This document shows, in pieces, positions 62,874 through 64,000 of a stretch of DNA of 64,000 bases; positions within the stretch are counted from its first letter, which is position 1, and each line of letters opens with the position of its first letter. Below the pieces are notes generated by a model. The model saw nothing but the letters and a program-made list of their open reading frames with translations, was not told the DNA's origin and did no database searches. A program made the translations under genes and the position numbers. Source of the stretch: Actinomadura montaniterrae (GTDB lineage: Bacteria; Actinomycetota; Actinomycetes; Streptosporangiales; Streptosporangiaceae). The stretch is taken from positions 47,434 to 111,433 of the forward strand of contig NZ_WBMR01000006.1 of NCBI RefSeq assembly GCF_008923365.1, in the 5' to 3' direction.

Positions 62874-64000
62874 TCACGGGTCCTTCGGGGCGAAGGGCCA
62901 GCGGAGCCCGACGCCCACGTGCAGGACGACGGCGGTGCCGAGGAAGCTGAGCGCGGCGGTGGTGACCCAGTCGTCCGCGGTCGCCCTCGTCCAGTGCCGG
63001 CCGCCCGCGTAGGCGCCGAGGGCGCGGTGCAGGACGAACGCGACCAGGGCGATGAGGGCGAGGGTGAGGACGCGGCAGGGCACGGCTCGCAGGCGGGCGG
63101 CGGGCCAGCCCTCGAACAGCACGGCCACGACGAGGACGGCGCCGATCACGCAGCCGCAGACGGCGCTGATCGCCGCCGGCCGCCACCCCGCGGCCTCGCG
63201 GAGCACCAGGTAGGTGACGGCTCCGGCGGCGATGACGAGGACGTTCCCGGCGAGCAGCCGCGGCGCCCGCCGCGCGACGGTGTTGACGGGCCAGCCGCGC
63301 AGGGCGATGAAGAACACCCCCTGCCAGACCCCGACCGCGGCGAGCGCCGCGCCGAAGTCGGCGGCGGGGACGGGGCCGCCGGGGTCGCGGAGCCCGGCGG
63401 CGGCCCGCTCCGCCGCCGGGACGGCCCTGTGGTTGACGAGCAGGAGGTACGCGCCCGTCCCGATCGCCCAGGTGGCCGCGAGCGCGGCGGCGCCGGAGGA
63501 GAGCCGGCCCATCCCGGCCAGCGGCCAGCGCTCGCAGACCAGCGTCAGCTGGAGCATGGCGGTGAACAGCGCGGCGGCCAGCGGCAGCGTCGCGGGGAAC
63601 GTGGCCGCGGCGGCGGGCCCCGGCTCGGCCTGGAACACGCCCCGCAGGTCGGACCGCTCGACGACGGCCTGCCCCGCGATGGTCAGCACCACGGCGGCCG
63701 CCGCGAGCAGGACGGTGTCGAGCAGGCCCGTCCACGGGGTGGACAGCCGGGAGCCCGGCCAGTCGTGCCACCAGAACGCCATCATGGCGACGGCGGGCAG
63801 CGCGAACGTGGCCAGCGGGCCGAGGACCAGCAGCGAGGTCGCCGCGCTGCCGGTGCCGAGTGCCAGCGCGAAGAAGACCGCCGCGGTGAGCAGCGCGCCG
63901 CCGAGGCCCGACCAGGGCTGGGCGGCCAGCTGCCGCCGCCGTCGCGCGGCGGCGTGCGCGGGCAGCAGGTGCGCCGGGGTGGTCAGCGAGGGCCGCCGGG
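62874..64000 (-). CDS. multi-pass membrane protein, unknown function (5' end outside window)
   Basis: The frame is open from the stop at 62874 to the window edge, so the N-terminus is not seen. An internal ATG at 63785 would lose two upstream hydrophobic segments (LLTAAVFFALALG and LLVLGPLATFALPAVAMMAFWW), so the gene probably starts further upstream. At least eight to nine membrane segments; a conserved-looking phrase is VWQGVFFIALRGWPVNTVARRAPRLL. The Gly-Trp-Pro-rich spots (FFIALRGWPVN, VLFEGWPAARL) recall uncharacterised actinobacterial membrane proteins. No enzyme or transporter motif recognised. It is convergent with the LysR gene (19 bp gap). Confidence 0.75.
   Translation of the reverse strand, partial: RRPSLTTPAHLLPAHAAARRRRQLAAQPWSGLGGALLTAAVFFALALGTGSAATSLLVLGPLATFALPAVAMMAFWWHDWPGSRLSTPWTGLLDTVLLAAAAVVLTIAGQAVVERSDLRGVFQAEPGPAAAATFPATLPLAAALFTAMLQLTLVCERWPLAGMGRLSSGAAALAATWAIGTGAYLLLVNHRAVPAAERAAAGLRDPGGPVPAADFGAALAAVGVWQGVFFIALRGWPVNTVARRAPRLLAGNVLVIAAGAVTYLVLREAAGWRPAAISAVCGCVIGAVLVVAVLFEGWPAARLRAVPCRVLTLALIALVAFVLHRALGAYAGGRHWTRATADDWVTTAALSFLGTAVVLHVGVGLRWPFAPKDP

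Overview
This is a very GC-rich, densely packed chromosomal segment with GTG starts, ATGA/GTGA overlaps and third positions dominated by G and C. It carries many TetR/GntR/IclR/LysR regulators, SpoIIE-type phosphatases and a mycothiol-dependent maleylpyruvate isomerase. Together these point to a soil actinomycete. The methyltransferase at 12423-13217 and the general style suggest Streptosporangiales/Thermomonosporaceae (Actinomadura-like); that last step is inference. I see no rRNA, tRNA, CRISPR array, integrase or transposase.

Layout. 1-5078: a MacB/FtsX-type ABC exporter pair divergent from a NarL-type two-component system. 5170-7563: an unknown small gene, a TetR repressor and a divergent SDR dehydrogenase sharing a near-perfect operator. 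7576-12419: amidohydrolase and TetR divergent from an NCS1 permease and a ureohydrolase, probably uptake and hydrolysis of a nitrogen compound. 12423-15338: a SAM methyltransferase and a frameshifted secreted tannase-family esterase. 15650-19812: a complete NitT/TauT-type ABC importer with a GntR regulator. 19905-22394: a Tat-exported cholesterol-oxidase-like enzyme and a divergent TetR with a 30-bp dyad between them. 22466-24508: a PAS/SpoIIE phosphatase. 24651-30858: the least familiar block, a metallopeptidase/vWA protein coupled to a double-AAA ATPase, convergent with an overlapping LRR-protein/2OG-oxygenase pair. 31095-37137: a 1,830-residue single-chain biotin carboxylase/carboxyltransferase, then a four-repeat small protein behind a SigB-like promoter. 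37172-41716: methyltransferase, orphan kinase, secreted small protein, second SpoIIE phosphatase and a SUKH protein.

41835-45127 is an autoregulated cassette (FAD oxidoreductase, membrane protein, TetR). 45134-54476 is a catabolic island: six minus-strand genes (two phosphotriesterase-family proteins, FAD monooxygenase, alpha/beta hydrolase, MBL hydrolase, CocE-type hydrolase), an MFS transporter and a TetR regulator. A repeated TTTAC-N5-GTCAA site sits before both the operon and the transporter. One of the two phosphotriesterase-family proteins has lost nearly all metal ligands.

54492-59278 encodes a complete 3-hydroxybenzoate to gentisate to fumarate plus pyruvate route under an IclR regulator. 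59348-62854 is the terminal beta-ketoadipate route (CoA-transferase and thiolase) under a divergent LysR regulator. The window ends inside a membrane protein gene. Overall it is an accessory catabolic and regulatory region. The best candidates for undescribed biology are the 24.6-30.9 kb block, the 45-54 kb operon with its apparent pseudoenzyme, and the repeat protein at 36.7 kb.
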